Positions 24,242 to 33,610 of a DNA stretch of 64,000 nucleotides are shown here, piece after piece. Origin of the DNA: Kaiparowitsia implicata GSE-PSE-MK54-09C. Lineage in GTDB: Bacteria; Cyanobacteriota; Cyanobacteriia; Elainellales; Elainellaceae. Location: contig JAHHHI010000082.1 in the NCBI GenBank assembly GCA_019359435.1, positions 1-64,000 of the forward strand, given 5' to 3'. The stretch's first letter is position 1. Every line of letters begins with the position of its first letter. The notes under the pieces were generated by a model. That model searched no databases and was not told the origin of the DNA. It saw only the letters and a program-made list of their open reading frames with translations. Both the position numbers and the translations under genes were made by a program.

Positions 24242-25183
24242 ATGCGAGTGCTCGTAATGGGTGGAACCCGGTTTATTGGTGTAAACCTAACCCGGCTTTT
24301 GGTACAGCAGGGTCACGAGGTGGTGCTGTTTAACCGGGGCAACCGTCCGGCTCCGGTTGAAGGGGTGCAAACCATTGTGGGCGATCGCACCGATCCGCTC
24401 TTGCTCACCGATAAGCTCTCCCATGAATCCTTCGATGCCGTATTCGACAACAACGGGCGCGAGCTGAAGGACACTCAGCCCTTAGCTGAAATTTTTAAGG
24501 CTCGGGTGCAGCATTTCGTCTACGTGAGTTCTGCCGGGGTCTATCTCAAATCGGATCAGATGCCTCACCGTGAGGGTGATGCGGTTGATCCCAATAGCCG
24601 CCACCGGGGCAAGCACGAGACTGAAGCCTACCTGGCCGAGGCAGGCATCCCCTTTACGTCGGTGCGTCCGGTCTACATCTATGGCCCGCAAAATTACAAC
24701 GACCTAGAAGCCTGGTTCTTTGATCGGATTGTGCGCGATCGCCCTATCCCTATTCCCGGCAACGGGCAGCACATCACCCAACTGGGCCACTGCCATGATC
24801 TGGCGATGGCGATGGCCGCCGTGTTAGGCAACGACAGCGCCATCGGCAAAATCTACAACATCTCGGGCGATCGCTTTGTCACCTTTGATGGGGTGGCACG
24901 GGCCTGTGCGATCGCCGCTGGCAAATCTCTTAGCGATCTCCGCATCCTCCACTACGATCCCAGCGCGTTCGACTTTGGCAAGCGCAAAGCTTTTCCGCTG
25001 CGGATGCAGCATTTCTTTGCCGACTGCCACGCCGCCACCGCCGATCTCGGCTGGCAGCCTCAGTACGATCTAGTCGCGGGTCTCACCGACTCCTTCACGC
25101 AAGACTATCTCGCCTCAGGTCGCGATAAAGCCGAGATCGATTTTTCTGTGGATGAGATGGTGTTGGAGAAGGTCAAGAGTTAG
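24242..25183 (+). CDS. NAD(P)-binding epimerase-like protein, CSP41-type
   Basis: A 313-residue extended short-chain dehydrogenase. The Rossmann motif is GGTRFIG at 7-13 (GxxxxxG type), followed by VVLFNRGNRP. The YxxxK site is altered: SSAGVYLKSD occupies the usual position of the catalytic Tyr. This pattern resembles the plastid CSP41/cyanobacterial group of atypical SDRs, some of which bind RNA and affect transcript stability. A sugar-epimerase role is the alternative. GGGAGACGGG before the ATG at 24242 decides the start over 24173. Confidence 0.85.
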   Translation: MRVLVMGGTRFIGVNLTRLLVQQGHEVVLFNRGNRPAPVEGVQTIVGDRTDPLLLTDKLSHESFDAVFDNNGRELKDTQPLAEIFKARVQHFVYVSSAGVYLKSDQMPHREGDAVDPNSRHRGKHETEAYLAEAGIPFTSVRPVYIYGPQNYNDLEAWFFDRIVRDRPIPIPGNGQHITQLGHCHDLAMAMAAVLGNDSAIGKIYNISGDRFVTFDGVARACAIAAGKSLSDLRILHYDPSAFDFGKRKAFPLRMQHFFADCHAATADLGWQPQYDLVAGLTDSFTQDYLASGRDKAEIDFSVDEMVLEKVKS

Positions 25184-25345
25184 GTCTTGGGTGCAGGGTA
25201 TTGTAGCGTGAGCCCGAGACTTCTCCGCAGCATTAACCCTTAAGCCCACACATTTTGCGTTAATCTTAGAGATTTGGTGGCAGATTGCGCCACATGTAGC
25301 GAAAGGGTGTGGAATAATGGATGAGCGGTTTTTCCCAGGCTCTCC

Positions 25346-26422
25346 ATGGTTCCACCAGTAGCAGCAGTGACAGCAACGCCCTATGCGCCCTTTACGACCG
25401 ATGTCTTGAATGGTGCGACAGAAGCAGAGCTAACGTTTCAGTTGCCGAGTCCAGATGATCAGGGCATTTCAGATTACGACTTTGCCCAGATGATCGAGTC
25501 GGCATGGCAGGTGTGCGATCGCTTTGATTTGCAGACCGATATCTGGCGGGGACGCATTTTGAGAACAGTGCGCGATCGCGAAAAAGTAGGCGGCGATGGG
25601 AGCGGGCGCGGCTTCCTTAAATGGTTGCAAGATCAGGAGATCAGCAAGAGCCAAGCCTATGCACTGATTGAGCTAGCAGAAAGCGCCGACACGCTGCTCG
25701 ACAGCGGCATGCTAGAGCCGCAAGACGTCAACCAGTTCAGCAAGCGAGCCTTTGTTGAAACAGCGCAATCGTCTCCAGAGGTGCAGCAAATGGTAGGAGA
25801 TGCTGCCAAGAAGGGCGATCGCATCACTCGCCGCGAAGTGCGCCAACTCTCTGATGAGTGGACGGCCATCACCTCAGATTTACTCCCCGAAGAAATTAAA
25901 GAAAAAGCCGCCAACAACCTCATCCCTACCCGCTACATTGCGCCTCTAGTGCGCGAGATGGAAAAGCTGCCAGAAGTGCATCAGCAGCAAATTCATCAAG
26001 AAGTAACCCTAAATCCCGATGTGGATACTGTAAAGCAGGCCACATCTGAGGCTCGGTTTTTGGCAAAATACCTCAGCGCCGCGACTCAGGTGCAGGCGCT
26101 TAACCGAGACGGCATGAATCTGGAACTGGCCCTAGAAGAAGCACTGCGGATTGGATGCCTCAGCCCCACCGCAGAACTGGTAAACAACGCCGCCCAACTC
26201 GAGCAAACCATCGCTCGGCTCTACGGCACTTGGAAGAAGCTCAACAGCCTAGCCGAGCGCGTGTATCTCGACAGTGGATCTAGCACACCCAACTTGCGAT
26301 CGCTCCTCGCTTACCTCAGCCCCCTATCTGGCGACACCCTCGAAATTCAACTCGGCGACCCCGACAGCCCCCTCTCTCGCACCATTCGCCTGCGAATCTT
26401 ACCTGAAGAGGGAGAGGAGTAA
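25346..26422 (+). CDS. Conserved cyanobacterial protein of unknown function
   Basis: 358 residues, soluble and mostly helical. The segment around residues 60-110 (WRGRILRTVRDREKV, then FLKWLQDQEISKSQAYALIELAE) resembles the small helical DNA-binding region of DUF3102/ParB-like proteins, where a helix-turn-helix follows IS..QAY. The C-terminal 100 residues contain a heptad-like helix and a beta-rich end (DTLEIQLGD). A nucleoid- or regulator-type role is possible but unproven. The gene is monocistronic. Confidence 0.68.
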   Translation: MVPPVAAVTATPYAPFTTDVLNGATEAELTFQLPSPDDQGISDYDFAQMIESAWQVCDRFDLQTDIWRGRILRTVRDREKVGGDGSGRGFLKWLQDQEISKSQAYALIELAESADTLLDSGMLEPQDVNQFSKRAFVETAQSSPEVQQMVGDAAKKGDRITRREVRQLSDEWTAITSDLLPEEIKEKAANNLIPTRYIAPLVREMEKLPEVHQQQIHQEVTLNPDVDTVKQATSEARFLAKYLSAATQVQALNRDGMNLELALEEALRIGCLSPTAELVNNAAQLEQTIARLYGTWKKLNSLAERVYLDSGSSTPNLRSLLAYLSPLSGDTLEIQLGDPDSPLSRTIRLRILPEEGEE

Positions 26423-26548
26423 AAGAAGCAAAATTAGAGAGAGTAGGAGACTTCTGGCAAAGAATATTACACATCAACCAGCAGTTGTTCGCCTGGGGGT
26501 GAATAATCGACTGCCCCACGGTGGGGATGTTCTTTTTGAGAAGTCCTC

Positions 26549-27415
26549 TCAATTCTTAATCCCTGTAGCGGCAATGCCACGAATGAACTGCCGCTGCCCT
26601 AGCAAAAAGAGAAACACCACAGGCACCGTTGTAATCACCACCGCTGCCATCATGCGCGACCAGTCATTCGTAAACTGCTCCTGAAATTCCGCAAGGGCAA
26701 GCTGCACAGTCTGGAGTTCTGGACGAGTGGTAAACACAAGCGGCTTAAACAGGTCATTCCACTCGCCAATAAACGTAAACAAAAACAGCGTCACCATAGC
26801 GGGGCGCGCTAGGGGCAGCATAATGCGCCAGAGGGTTTGCAGACGGGTGGCCCCATCCAGCGCTGCCGCCTCTTCCAGTTCTACAGGAATCGTCTGAAAA
26901 AATTGACGCATCAAGAAAATGCCAAACCCATTGACCGCCGTAGGCAAAATCAGCGCACCATACGTGTTAATTAAGTGCCCCCAGCGCAGCACGATAAAAA
27001 TGGGAATGACCAAAAGCTGAAAGGGAATCACCAGCGTCGCTAACACGATCAGCAAGACAGCTTGGCGACCCCGAAACTTAAGTCGCGCCAGCGCATAGCC
27101 TGCGAGCGCTGAGGTGATAATTTGCAGGGCAGTCACCGCCAATGCGACGAGGGTGGAATTGGCAAACGCCAGCAGAAAATTGCCCTGCTGCCAAGCGGTT
27201 CGGTAGTTGTCAAACGTCCACCGAGCGGTAGCGGTAGCGGGGGCACTAGCAGGGCTGAGGGAGGTGAGCACCACAACGCCCAGCGGCGACAGCACCAGCA
27301 GCGCGCCTACGAGCAGCAGCCCAGCATTCAGCCAGGATAGGCTAGCGCGATTAGCCCACGGTGAAGCCGTCACGGGAGAAGGTATGCGGATTGTTGGTTC
27401 GTCAAGACTGGCCAT
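26549..27415 (-). CDS. Carbohydrate ABC transporter permease (MalG-like), orphan
   Basis: A 288-residue inner-membrane permease with six helices. The cytoplasmic EAA loop that docks the ATPase is clear: EEAAALDGATRLQTLWRIML. The C-terminal FIGEWNDLFKPLVF is typical of MalG/UgpE-type permeases for sugars or glycerol phosphate. No partner permease, binding protein or ATPase is nearby, which is common for cyanobacterial sugar importers with scattered genes. Its upstream region contains the 13-bp tandem repeat. Confidence 0.9.
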   Translation of the reverse strand: MASLDEPTIRIPSPVTASPWANRASLSWLNAGLLLVGALLVLSPLGVVVLTSLSPASAPATATARWTFDNYRTAWQQGNFLLAFANSTLVALAVTALQIITSALAGYALARLKFRGRQAVLLIVLATLVIPFQLLVIPIFIVLRWGHLINTYGALILPTAVNGFGIFLMRQFFQTIPVELEEAAALDGATRLQTLWRIMLPLARPAMVTLFLFTFIGEWNDLFKPLVFTTRPELQTVQLALAEFQEQFTNDWSRMMAAVVITTVPVVFLFLLGQRQFIRGIAATGIKN

Positions 27416-27437
27416 AAAACTAAGTTAGCGTCGTCCG

Positions 27438-27515
27438 TTGCTTGGGAGGGTTGCTTGGGAGGGTTGCTTGGGAGGGTTGCTTGGGAGGGTTGCTTGGGAG
27501 GGTTGCTTGGGAGGG
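27438..27515. repeat. 13-bp G-rich tandem repeat, six perfect copies
   Basis: The unit TTGCTTGGGAGGG occurs six times without change, with a seventh degenerate copy to 27528. It lies 23 bases upstream of the permease start and about 450 bases before ado. Each unit supplies two GGG runs, so the plus strand could form G-quadruplexes. Copy number is likely variable between strains. The rest of 27,529-27,963 shows no gene. Confidence 0.9.
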
Positions 27516-27963
27516 TTGCTCGGGAAGCGCCAATGGGCGGGGTGCCAGTTGTCCCTACTAATTCCGTCCGCCCCAATGTTGTGAATGTTGTGAAATGGTT
27601 TTTTCCACTCTTTTGCAAAATCTGCATTTCTTCAAAGTTGTCTCGTAGGCTTCCGAAACCCACGACTGTTGCCCACTATGGCCCTCTATCGACTACTTCG
27701 TCTGGCAGAGATGCTTAGAGTAGCAACAGAGCAGCAGCCTAATACTTGTTTTTCTAAAACCATGCCTCTTAGTAGAGTGCAGTAAGGTATAGACTGAGTA
27801 TATTTGTTAAGCAGTCCTAATCCTAACCTGCCTGTATTCGCTGGCTGGCACGATCTGCCTATCAGGGGCTATGTCCCTAGGTTGGGAACAGCATTGCACC
27901 CATATCGGGGCCATTCTTGGTGCTCGATTTTGACATTGATCCGACTTAGGAGATTGCAGCATT

Positions 27964-28659
27964 ATGCCTCAGCTTGAGCTTAGTCCCGAACTTGATTACC
28001 AAAGCGATGCCTACAAAGACGCTTACAGTCGCATCAACGCCATTGTGATCGAGGGCGAAGACGAGGCGTTTTCTAATTATCAGCAGCTGGCAGAACTGAT
28101 GCCTGAATATGCTGAACAACTTGTAGGTCTTTCTAAGATGGAAAACCGTCATAAGAAAGGGTTTCAAGCGTGTGGGCGGAATTTGCAGGTGACGCCAGAC
28201 ATGGGCTTCGCTAAGGAGTTTTTCTCAAAACTGCACCAAAATTTTCAGGATGCGGCGGCTGAAGGCAAAATTGTCACCTGCTTGCTGATTCAGTCTTTGG
28301 TGATTGAGTGCTTTGCCATTTCTGCTTACAACATCTACATTCCAGTAGCGGATGACTTTGCGCGCAAAATCACTGAAGGGGTGGTGAAGGATGAATACCT
28401 GCACCTCAATTTTGGGGAAGAGTGGCTTAAGGCCAATTTTGAAACTGCCCGAGCAGAGCTAGAAGATGCCAATCGGCAAAATTTGCCGCTGGTTTGGCAA
28501 ATGCTAAACCAGGTTGCTGTGGATGCTCACGTGCTGGGCATGGAGCGGGATGCGCTGGTAGAAGACTTCATGATTAGCTACGGCGAAGCGCTGAGCAATA
28601 TTGGATTCACCACACGCGACATCATGCGGATGTCGGCCTATGGGTTGGCGGCAGCTTAA
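27964..28659 (+). CDS. ado: Aldehyde-deformylating oxygenase
   Basis: A 231-residue ferritin-like di-iron enzyme that converts fatty aldehydes to alkanes or alkenes plus formate, using O2 and reduced ferredoxin. All six metal ligands are seen at the expected positions: E32, E60 and H63 (MENRH), E115, E144 and H147 (DEYLH). The length matches the family. Its usual partner, acyl-ACP reductase (aar), normally lies directly downstream but is absent here; a hairpin terminator and palindromic elements follow instead. The substrate must come from an aar elsewhere in the genome. Confidence 0.97.
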   Translation: MPQLELSPELDYQSDAYKDAYSRINAIVIEGEDEAFSNYQQLAELMPEYAEQLVGLSKMENRHKKGFQACGRNLQVTPDMGFAKEFFSKLHQNFQDAAAEGKIVTCLLIQSLVIECFAISAYNIYIPVADDFARKITEGVVKDEYLHLNFGEEWLKANFETARAELEDANRQNLPLVWQMLNQVAVDAHVLGMERDALVEDFMISYGEALSNIGFTTRDIMRMSAYGLAAA

Positions 28660-28730
28660 GGTGTGGCCCGAAGGGTACAACGGTATCTAGACAACTCTGT
28701 TTAAGAGAATGTGATCCCAATGGGGGCTGA

Positions 28731-28765
28731 AATCGGGGCGCTGCATTCCATGTAGCGCCCCGATT
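28731..28765 (+). terminator. Hairpin terminator downstream of ado
   Basis: AATCGGGGCGCT and AGCGCCCCGATT are perfect 12-base arms around an 11-base loop, 72 bases after the ado stop. There is no long T-tract. Its position suggests the end of the ado transcript. Confidence 0.6.
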
Positions 28766-28866
28766 CAGTGTTTAGGATTATCTCTCTATTTGGGGATCTA
28801 ATGACTTGGAGTTTTGGGGGTTTCTTTCACTAATATTAACTAAATAAAATAGGGGTTTAGTGAGTT

Positions 28867-28983
28867 TACGGGAGTTCGATAGCGTTGTTTCAGCCCCACG
28901 GGGCGGGGCTGAAACAACGTTAAGCCGTACTGCCTGCGTCTCGGGCAGTACGGCTTTAGGTATTTGCCGATCTGACCTAACGT
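28867..28983. repeat. Palindromic element of the related family D, copy D1
   Basis: Two hairpins lie in tandem, one on GTTTCAGCCCC/GGGGCTGAAAC and one on GCCGTACTGCC/GGGCAGTACGGC. The ends (ACGGGAGTTCG and GATCTGACCTAACGT) resemble those of family A. It lies about 33 bases before family A copy A2. Boundaries are approximate and no clean target duplication is seen. Confidence 0.6.
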
Positions 28984-29016
28984 GGCGTTGGGGTTAGGTT
29001 TTGCTGGTTTAATCTA

Positions 29017-29137
29017 ACGTCAGTTCGGGTTAAGGGGGTTTTGGGGCACCGCGCGACGCGCGGTGCCCCAAAACCCTCAATGTGCCGTGCGCACCGCGCA
29101 CGGCACATTGAGGGTTTGAGCTTATCCCGAACTCAGG
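29017..29137. repeat. Palindromic mobile-like element, family A, copy A2
   Basis: A 121-bp element with the same ends and double hairpin as A1. It is flanked by an exact 8-bp direct repeat, TTAATCTA (29009-29016 and 29138-29145), which supports insertion by a transposase-like mechanism. Confidence 0.82.
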
Positions 29138-29242
29138 TTAATCTAGGCCAGCTAGGGCAAATGGATGATGGAAAAACTTAGATGCTTTGCCCCTTCGGGA
29201 GGAACCTGCGACAATTAAGAAGTTGCAAGGGACTTGGGGTAG

Positions 29243-30712
29243 ATGCTGACAGGCTCGATTTTGCAGGCGCTAAGCGATGCGCATCAGTCCAAGGGGGATG
29301 CTGCTGCGGGGATGGCAGAGCCATCTGGAACAGAACCCCTCAATCTGGGCGTTTATTACAAGAACACGCTGGTGGCGCTGTGCCATGCGCTCGAAGACGC
29401 GATTCTGGCGCATGATTATGAGCCGTTGATGATTACGGCGTTTCAGCAGGGAAAGTGGTATTTGCAAGAGGCGGAGCGCTATGGGGCGATCGCCCAACAT
29501 GCTCCTCAAATCGTCATTATGGCGGCACCCGATGGCGGGTTTGCGGATCACCCTACCAGCCAGCGTCCAAATGTGGCACTGATCTCGCTGGATGATGATG
29601 ATCCCGTGGCCCAAGAGTGGCACCTGATTATTCTGTCGCCCCGCTATACCGCGATGGTACTGTGTCAGGAACTATCGGTTGAAGATTATGGCCCTGAGGG
29701 CGTGCCCGAGCATGACCTGGCGCGAAAATTCTATGGGCTATGGACGTTTGAGCCATCGCTTGTGCTGGAAACGGCGCAGCTAGCGATCGCCCATGTTCAG
29801 CGCTATGATCCCCAGTTGCATCAGCAGTTAACGGCCCAGGTCACGGCGATCGCCCGCCAGATTGAGCAGCAAGATATTCGCCAAGAGTCCCTAAACGCTG
29901 ACCATTTGGGCGATATTGTCTTCCGCGTAGTGGATTACCTACAGACCTGCCACCAATCGCCCACGGGGCAGGCTCCCATTGCGGTACAGTGGCCCGATTT
30001 GGGTGACAACCTGGTGTCAAACGAACTGCAAGCCTATCTGCGCGTGGCCCAGTTGATTGACCAAACCGATCTTAAAAATCCGCTGGCGGCCACGGAGGTA
30101 GCCACGCTAGCCGAGGCGATGGGGCAGCTTTTAGATTTACCCGCTTGGCAGCTTAACCGATTGCGGTTGGCTAGTTTAATGCACCGCATTGCCTATTTGC
30201 AGCACCAAGGTGAAGCCCTCAGTGCAGGCACGTCTCCCCGCTATGGAGAGGAAGATGCCGCATCGCCGTCTTGCCCGCTCATGCCCGGCACTCAACTGCT
30301 GCGGGGCATGAATCGGCTCAAGGCGATCGCCACCATCCTCAACCATCAAACCGAGCGCTGGGATGGAACCGGCTATCCGGCGCAGCTCGCTGGGGATGAA
30401 ATTCCGCTAGAGTCAAGGCTGTTGGGATTGGTGGCTGCATTTCAGCAGCGGGTAGCGGTTCTAGGGGCGACCATGGCTGAGCCAGAGGCGATGTCTCAGG
30501 CGCTGGCCCAATGCCAAGAGGAAGAGGGTGTTCGTTGGGATCCAAAACTGGTGGAAACGCTGTCGCTGATCATCAACGGCCTCCAGCAGGGGCTCAGCCT
30601 ATCGACGAGCATCCCCAAAATTGCGGCGGGGCTGTGGTTGCTCGACTCGCGTGGAGACGAGGGTCTGCTGGGATCGAGGGGCGATCGCACGTCCCTGCCC
30701 ACTCGGTCATAA
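29243..30712 (+). CDS. DICT sensory domain fused to a degenerate HD-GYP-like domain
   Basis: 489 residues. The N-terminal half resembles the DICT sensory domain (YKNTLVALCHALEDAIL, then VALISLDDDDP and LILSPRYTAMVLCQE). The C-terminal half resembles HD-GYP phosphodiesterases: HQTERWDGTGYPAQLAGDEI matches the HHExxDGxGYP block. The catalytic HD pair is altered, however: the expected HDIGK region reads MHRIAYLQ, with Arg in place of Asp. The enzyme may therefore be inactive and act as a sensor or scaffold, possibly for light or cyclic dinucleotides. Cyanobacteria often fuse DICT to signalling domains. It is monocistronic. Confidence 0.8.
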   Translation: MLTGSILQALSDAHQSKGDAAAGMAEPSGTEPLNLGVYYKNTLVALCHALEDAILAHDYEPLMITAFQQGKWYLQEAERYGAIAQHAPQIVIMAAPDGGFADHPTSQRPNVALISLDDDDPVAQEWHLIILSPRYTAMVLCQELSVEDYGPEGVPEHDLARKFYGLWTFEPSLVLETAQLAIAHVQRYDPQLHQQLTAQVTAIARQIEQQDIRQESLNADHLGDIVFRVVDYLQTCHQSPTGQAPIAVQWPDLGDNLVSNELQAYLRVAQLIDQTDLKNPLAATEVATLAEAMGQLLDLPAWQLNRLRLASLMHRIAYLQHQGEALSAGTSPRYGEEDAASPSCPLMPGTQLLRGMNRLKAIATILNHQTERWDGTGYPAQLAGDEIPLESRLLGLVAAFQQRVAVLGATMAEPEAMSQALAQCQEEEGVRWDPKLVETLSLIINGLQQGLSLSTSIPKIAAGLWLLDSRGDEGLLGSRGDRTSLPTRS

Positions 30713-30777
30713 CCCACCTGAAATCCCCCTGACTGAATAGCTAGAGCCGTTTGATAGAGCAGAATGTAGTGGAACCG

Positions 30778-31416
30778 ATGGATATTCAAGCCATATGTGC
30801 CGGAACTCAAAAGCATCTGGTGGGCGCTGATTTAGAAGACGAAGACCTCTCTAATGCAGATCTCAGTCATGCCAATCTGATTGGGGCGACGCTGACAGGG
30901 GCAATTCTCACCCGGGCCCGGCTCAACCAAGCCCGGCTAGATGGCGCCACCCTGCTGGGCTGCGACTGCGCCAATGCCGACCTGCGGGCCAGTCTGCTGG
31001 GGGCAAACCTGATGCAAGCAACCCTCACCGAGGCTGACTTACGCGGCAGCAACCTGCGCGGGGCAAACCTGATGCAAGCCAATCTGTCGCAGTCGGCCTT
31101 GGCGGGTGCGTTTCTCAGCGGTGCTAACTTGCTCGGGGCGAACCTAAAAGGCGCAGACTTGCGGGGTGCCGATTTGCGGGGCGCCAACCTCAGCCAGGCC
31201 AACTTAAAGGGCGCTAACCTGAGCCAAGCCAATCTGCAAGGGGTTGTGCTGACCGATGCCAATTTAGAAGAAGCCGACCTCAGCGGTGCGAACCTCGCAG
31301 GCGCAAATTTGGGTCAGGCGAACCTGCTCTGTGCCGACTTATCGGGCACCAACGTAGAGGGCGTGATGCTAGTGGGTGCCAACTTGAAAGGCACACGGTT
31401 AGAAAAAACGGCGTAG
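30778..31416 (+). CDS. Pentapeptide-repeat protein
   Basis: 212 residues, almost wholly made of A(D/N)LxX repeats (for example LRGANLMQANLSQSALAGA), starting near residue 20. Such proteins fold as a right-handed quadrilateral beta helix. There is no signal peptide or membrane segment, so it is probably cytoplasmic. Cyanobacteria carry many; most have no known function. An in-frame TTG at 30751 would add nine residues; I prefer the ATG at 30778. It follows the DICT gene by 65 bases on the same strand. Confidence 0.92.
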   Translation: MDIQAICAGTQKHLVGADLEDEDLSNADLSHANLIGATLTGAILTRARLNQARLDGATLLGCDCANADLRASLLGANLMQATLTEADLRGSNLRGANLMQANLSQSALAGAFLSGANLLGANLKGADLRGADLRGANLSQANLKGANLSQANLQGVVLTDANLEEADLSGANLAGANLGQANLLCADLSGTNVEGVMLVGANLKGTRLEKTA

Positions 31417-31514
31417 CGGACTGCTTGAGGGCAGACCGGAGGTCAATTTCGAGGTTAGTTTCACAGGATTTATACGGTGACTTTATACGGTGATATCTCT
31501 TACCGTCTGAGCGG

Positions 31515-32672
31515 TTAAAAATCAACGCCACGTTTGAGATCCACGCCTTTTTCGGCGTAGTGCTTGTGGCAAAACACCTCGGAGTGGACGCTGGCTAGAT
31601 CGAAGTAGGCTGGGGGATGTTTGCAGCGCCCCGTAATAATCACTTCTGTATCGCGGGGTTTGCGAAGCAGCGCTTGCACGATGGGTTCTTGGGGAAGCAG
31701 TTCGAGATCGACCGTAGGGTTGAGTTCATCCAAAATGATGGTTTTGTAGAGGCCAGAGGCGATCGCCGCTTTGGCAATTTCCCACCCCCGTTCAGCTTCT
31801 ACATAATCTAGCTCCTGCTGTTGCCCCCGCCACACAATGGCATCGCGACCACAGCGCTGGTGATCCATCAGGTTGGGATAGCTTTGTTGCAGAGCGGCGA
31901 TCGCCGCATCTTCGGTATAGCCCGCCCCGCCCTTCAGCCATTGCACAATCAACACTCGGTGTGACTTGTCTTGGCTAATGCCCTTGCCAATGGCTTGAAG
32001 CGCCTTGCCCAGAGCACTGGTGGATTTTCCCTTCCCCGCTCCGGTATAGATCTCAATTCCCTCAATTCCGTTGGCCTGAGCAACAGAATGGTAATGGGGC
32101 CGCATTTCAGAATGCAGGTCGGCAATATCTAGCAGGGGTTGTGGCGCGCCGCGTCCGGTGGCAATCACCTCTAGCTCGGGCGGTTTGTGCTTCAGCGTCG
32201 CAACCACCTCATCGACTGAGAGCAGCCCCAAATCGAGTAGGGGATTCAACTCATCGAGCACCACGACCGAATAGAGCCCAGAGGCGATCGCCCCTTTTGC
32301 CACATCCCACCCCCGCTGCGCCTCCAAGCGGTCAAATCGGGTTGCCTCTTCCGCGCCAAAAAACTCAGCCCGCCCCGTACGCACCTGATCGATCAGATGG
32401 GGAAAGCCCCGCTGTAGCGCTTCAATCGCGGCATCTTCGTCATACATCCGCCCAGGCCCTTTGAGGAAGCGCAGCAGCAGCACCCGCGATGGCCCTAGCT
32501 CATCAGCATGAATGCCCAGCCCAATCGAGCGCAACACCACTCCCAATGCCGCCTGTGACTTGCCCTTGCCCGCCCCGTCATAGACATGGAGCTGCCCCAC
32601 CAACCGCTCTGAGCGCACCTGAGCGGTGCGAATACCGATGCCATTTCGTGTCATGGTCGTAAGATTGTTCAT
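31515..32672 (-). CDS. Tandem-fused corrinoid adenosyltransferase-like protein (BtuR/CobA type)
   Basis: 385 residues containing two complete BtuR/CobA-like domains. Counting from the TTG at 32693, Walker A motifs occur at 40-46 and 218-224 (both GAGKGKS), and each is followed by LDELNP (146 and the equivalent in the second half) and a TGR segment. Single-domain BtuR transfers the adenosyl group of ATP to Co(I) corrinoid in cobalamin synthesis and works as a dimer; here the dimer seems to be encoded as one chain. The halves differ enough that one may be regulatory. I start at the ATG at 32672; the exact start is uncertain. No cobalamin riboswitch was recognised upstream. Confidence 0.87.
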   Translation of the reverse strand: MNNLTTMTRNGIGIRTAQVRSERLVGQLHVYDGAGKGKSQAALGVVLRSIGLGIHADELGPSRVLLLRFLKGPGRMYDEDAAIEALQRGFPHLIDQVRTGRAEFFGAEEATRFDRLEAQRGWDVAKGAIASGLYSVVVLDELNPLLDLGLLSVDEVVATLKHKPPELEVIATGRGAPQPLLDIADLHSEMRPHYHSVAQANGIEGIEIYTGAGKGKSTSALGKALQAIGKGISQDKSHRVLIVQWLKGGAGYTEDAAIAALQQSYPNLMDHQRCGRDAIVWRGQQQELDYVEAERGWEIAKAAIASGLYKTIILDELNPTVDLELLPQEPIVQALLRKPRDTEVIITGRCKHPPAYFDLASVHSEVFCHKHYAEKGVDLKRGVDF

Positions 32673-33058
32673 TAGGGGACTAAATCCTGTCAAATCAACG
32701 GGCTCGTCAGATCAAAGCGCGTAGGCACTTAAGAATAGTAGGGCAGCTAGCGCCAGCCTGCGTGAACTGATGCTGGACGGGATGAGTTCAGGGCAGAGGC
32801 GGCGGGTTAGACGCGATGGAAAGGGCGATCGCATTCAGGTCAGACGAGTCAAAATATATAGAAGTAGGATGACCGACTGACCATATGCCAGTCCTCGTCC
32901 AATATGCTGGGTTCAATATGCTGGCTGGCGACATCAGGCTGTGCGATGGGGGCGTTCGCTAAGCAACGCTGTCTATAGCGGGGTCACTCTATTTAAGCGC
33001 ATTTTCGCCCCTACAGGTAGCACACTAGGCAGTTTGCAGACAATTCCTACCACACCCC
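32673..33058. other. Divergent intergenic region between the adenosyltransferase and fraC genes
   Basis: 386 bases with no gene; it should contain both promoters. One HIP1 site is present and no operator-like palindrome was noticed. Confidence 0.5.
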
Positions 33059-33610
33059 ATGTCGTTTTCTATTTTTCCGCTGCGCGCCATTATCTTTCAA
33101 GCGATGTTTCTGTTGCTGGCGATCGCCGCTGAATCCCACGTGTTTCAGCGCAATCTGCGCTTTTCGCCCCGCAAGGCGACTCAGTATGCCGCCACGCTCA
33201 ATCTGTTAACAACGAGCGTAGGGTGGACGCTGTTCTTTAGCTTTGAGCAGTTTTTGCCGCCCGGCCTACAGGAGCAGTTGCTTAACTATATTCTGTTTGA
33301 TCGATGGACGGTAGATACCCTGTCGTTGTTTGTCGGGGCAGGGTTTTTGATTTTCTTCGCCAACTTCTTGATTAAACTGCTGGGGTTTAGCCAGCTAGAG
33401 CTGGCCCTGATGACGCCCCAAGAATGGGCTGCGCGGCAAGAAACCTCTGGGCGATCGCTCGACCGGCGGCGCTTGGGCTCTCGCAAAGCCCCAACCGCAG
33501 ATATACCCCAGCGCGCCAGCACGATCTTGGCCGCTAACGCCTTTAGCCATACCGCCATCCTCCTGCTGCTGCTCACCCGCATCATTCTTACGGGAGCCCC
33601 CCTCCAGTAA
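33059..33610 (+). CDS. fraC: Filament integrity protein FraC
   Basis: 183 residues with three or four membrane segments (FPLRAIIFQAMFLLLAIAAE, a middle TTSVGWTLFF, TLSLFVGAGFLIFFA and a C-terminal helix). Length, membrane layout and position before fraD and fraE match the fraC-fraD-fraE operon of filamentous cyanobacteria. FraC and FraD sit at the septa between cells and are needed for filament integrity and for septal junctions. The charged segment near 125-155 (GRSLDRRRLGSRK) is probably cytoplasmic. No clear ribosome-binding site is seen. Confidence 0.85.
   Translation: MSFSIFPLRAIIFQAMFLLLAIAAESHVFQRNLRFSPRKATQYAATLNLLTTSVGWTLFFSFEQFLPPGLQEQLLNYILFDRWTVDTLSLFVGAGFLIFFANFLIKLLGFSQLELALMTPQEWAARQETSGRSLDRRRLGSRKAPTADIPQRASTILAANAFSHTAILLLLLTRIILTGAPLQ

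Noticed and set aside
27438..27515. CRISPR array
   Set aside because: The 13-bp units are contiguous with no spacers, so this is a simple tandem repeat.
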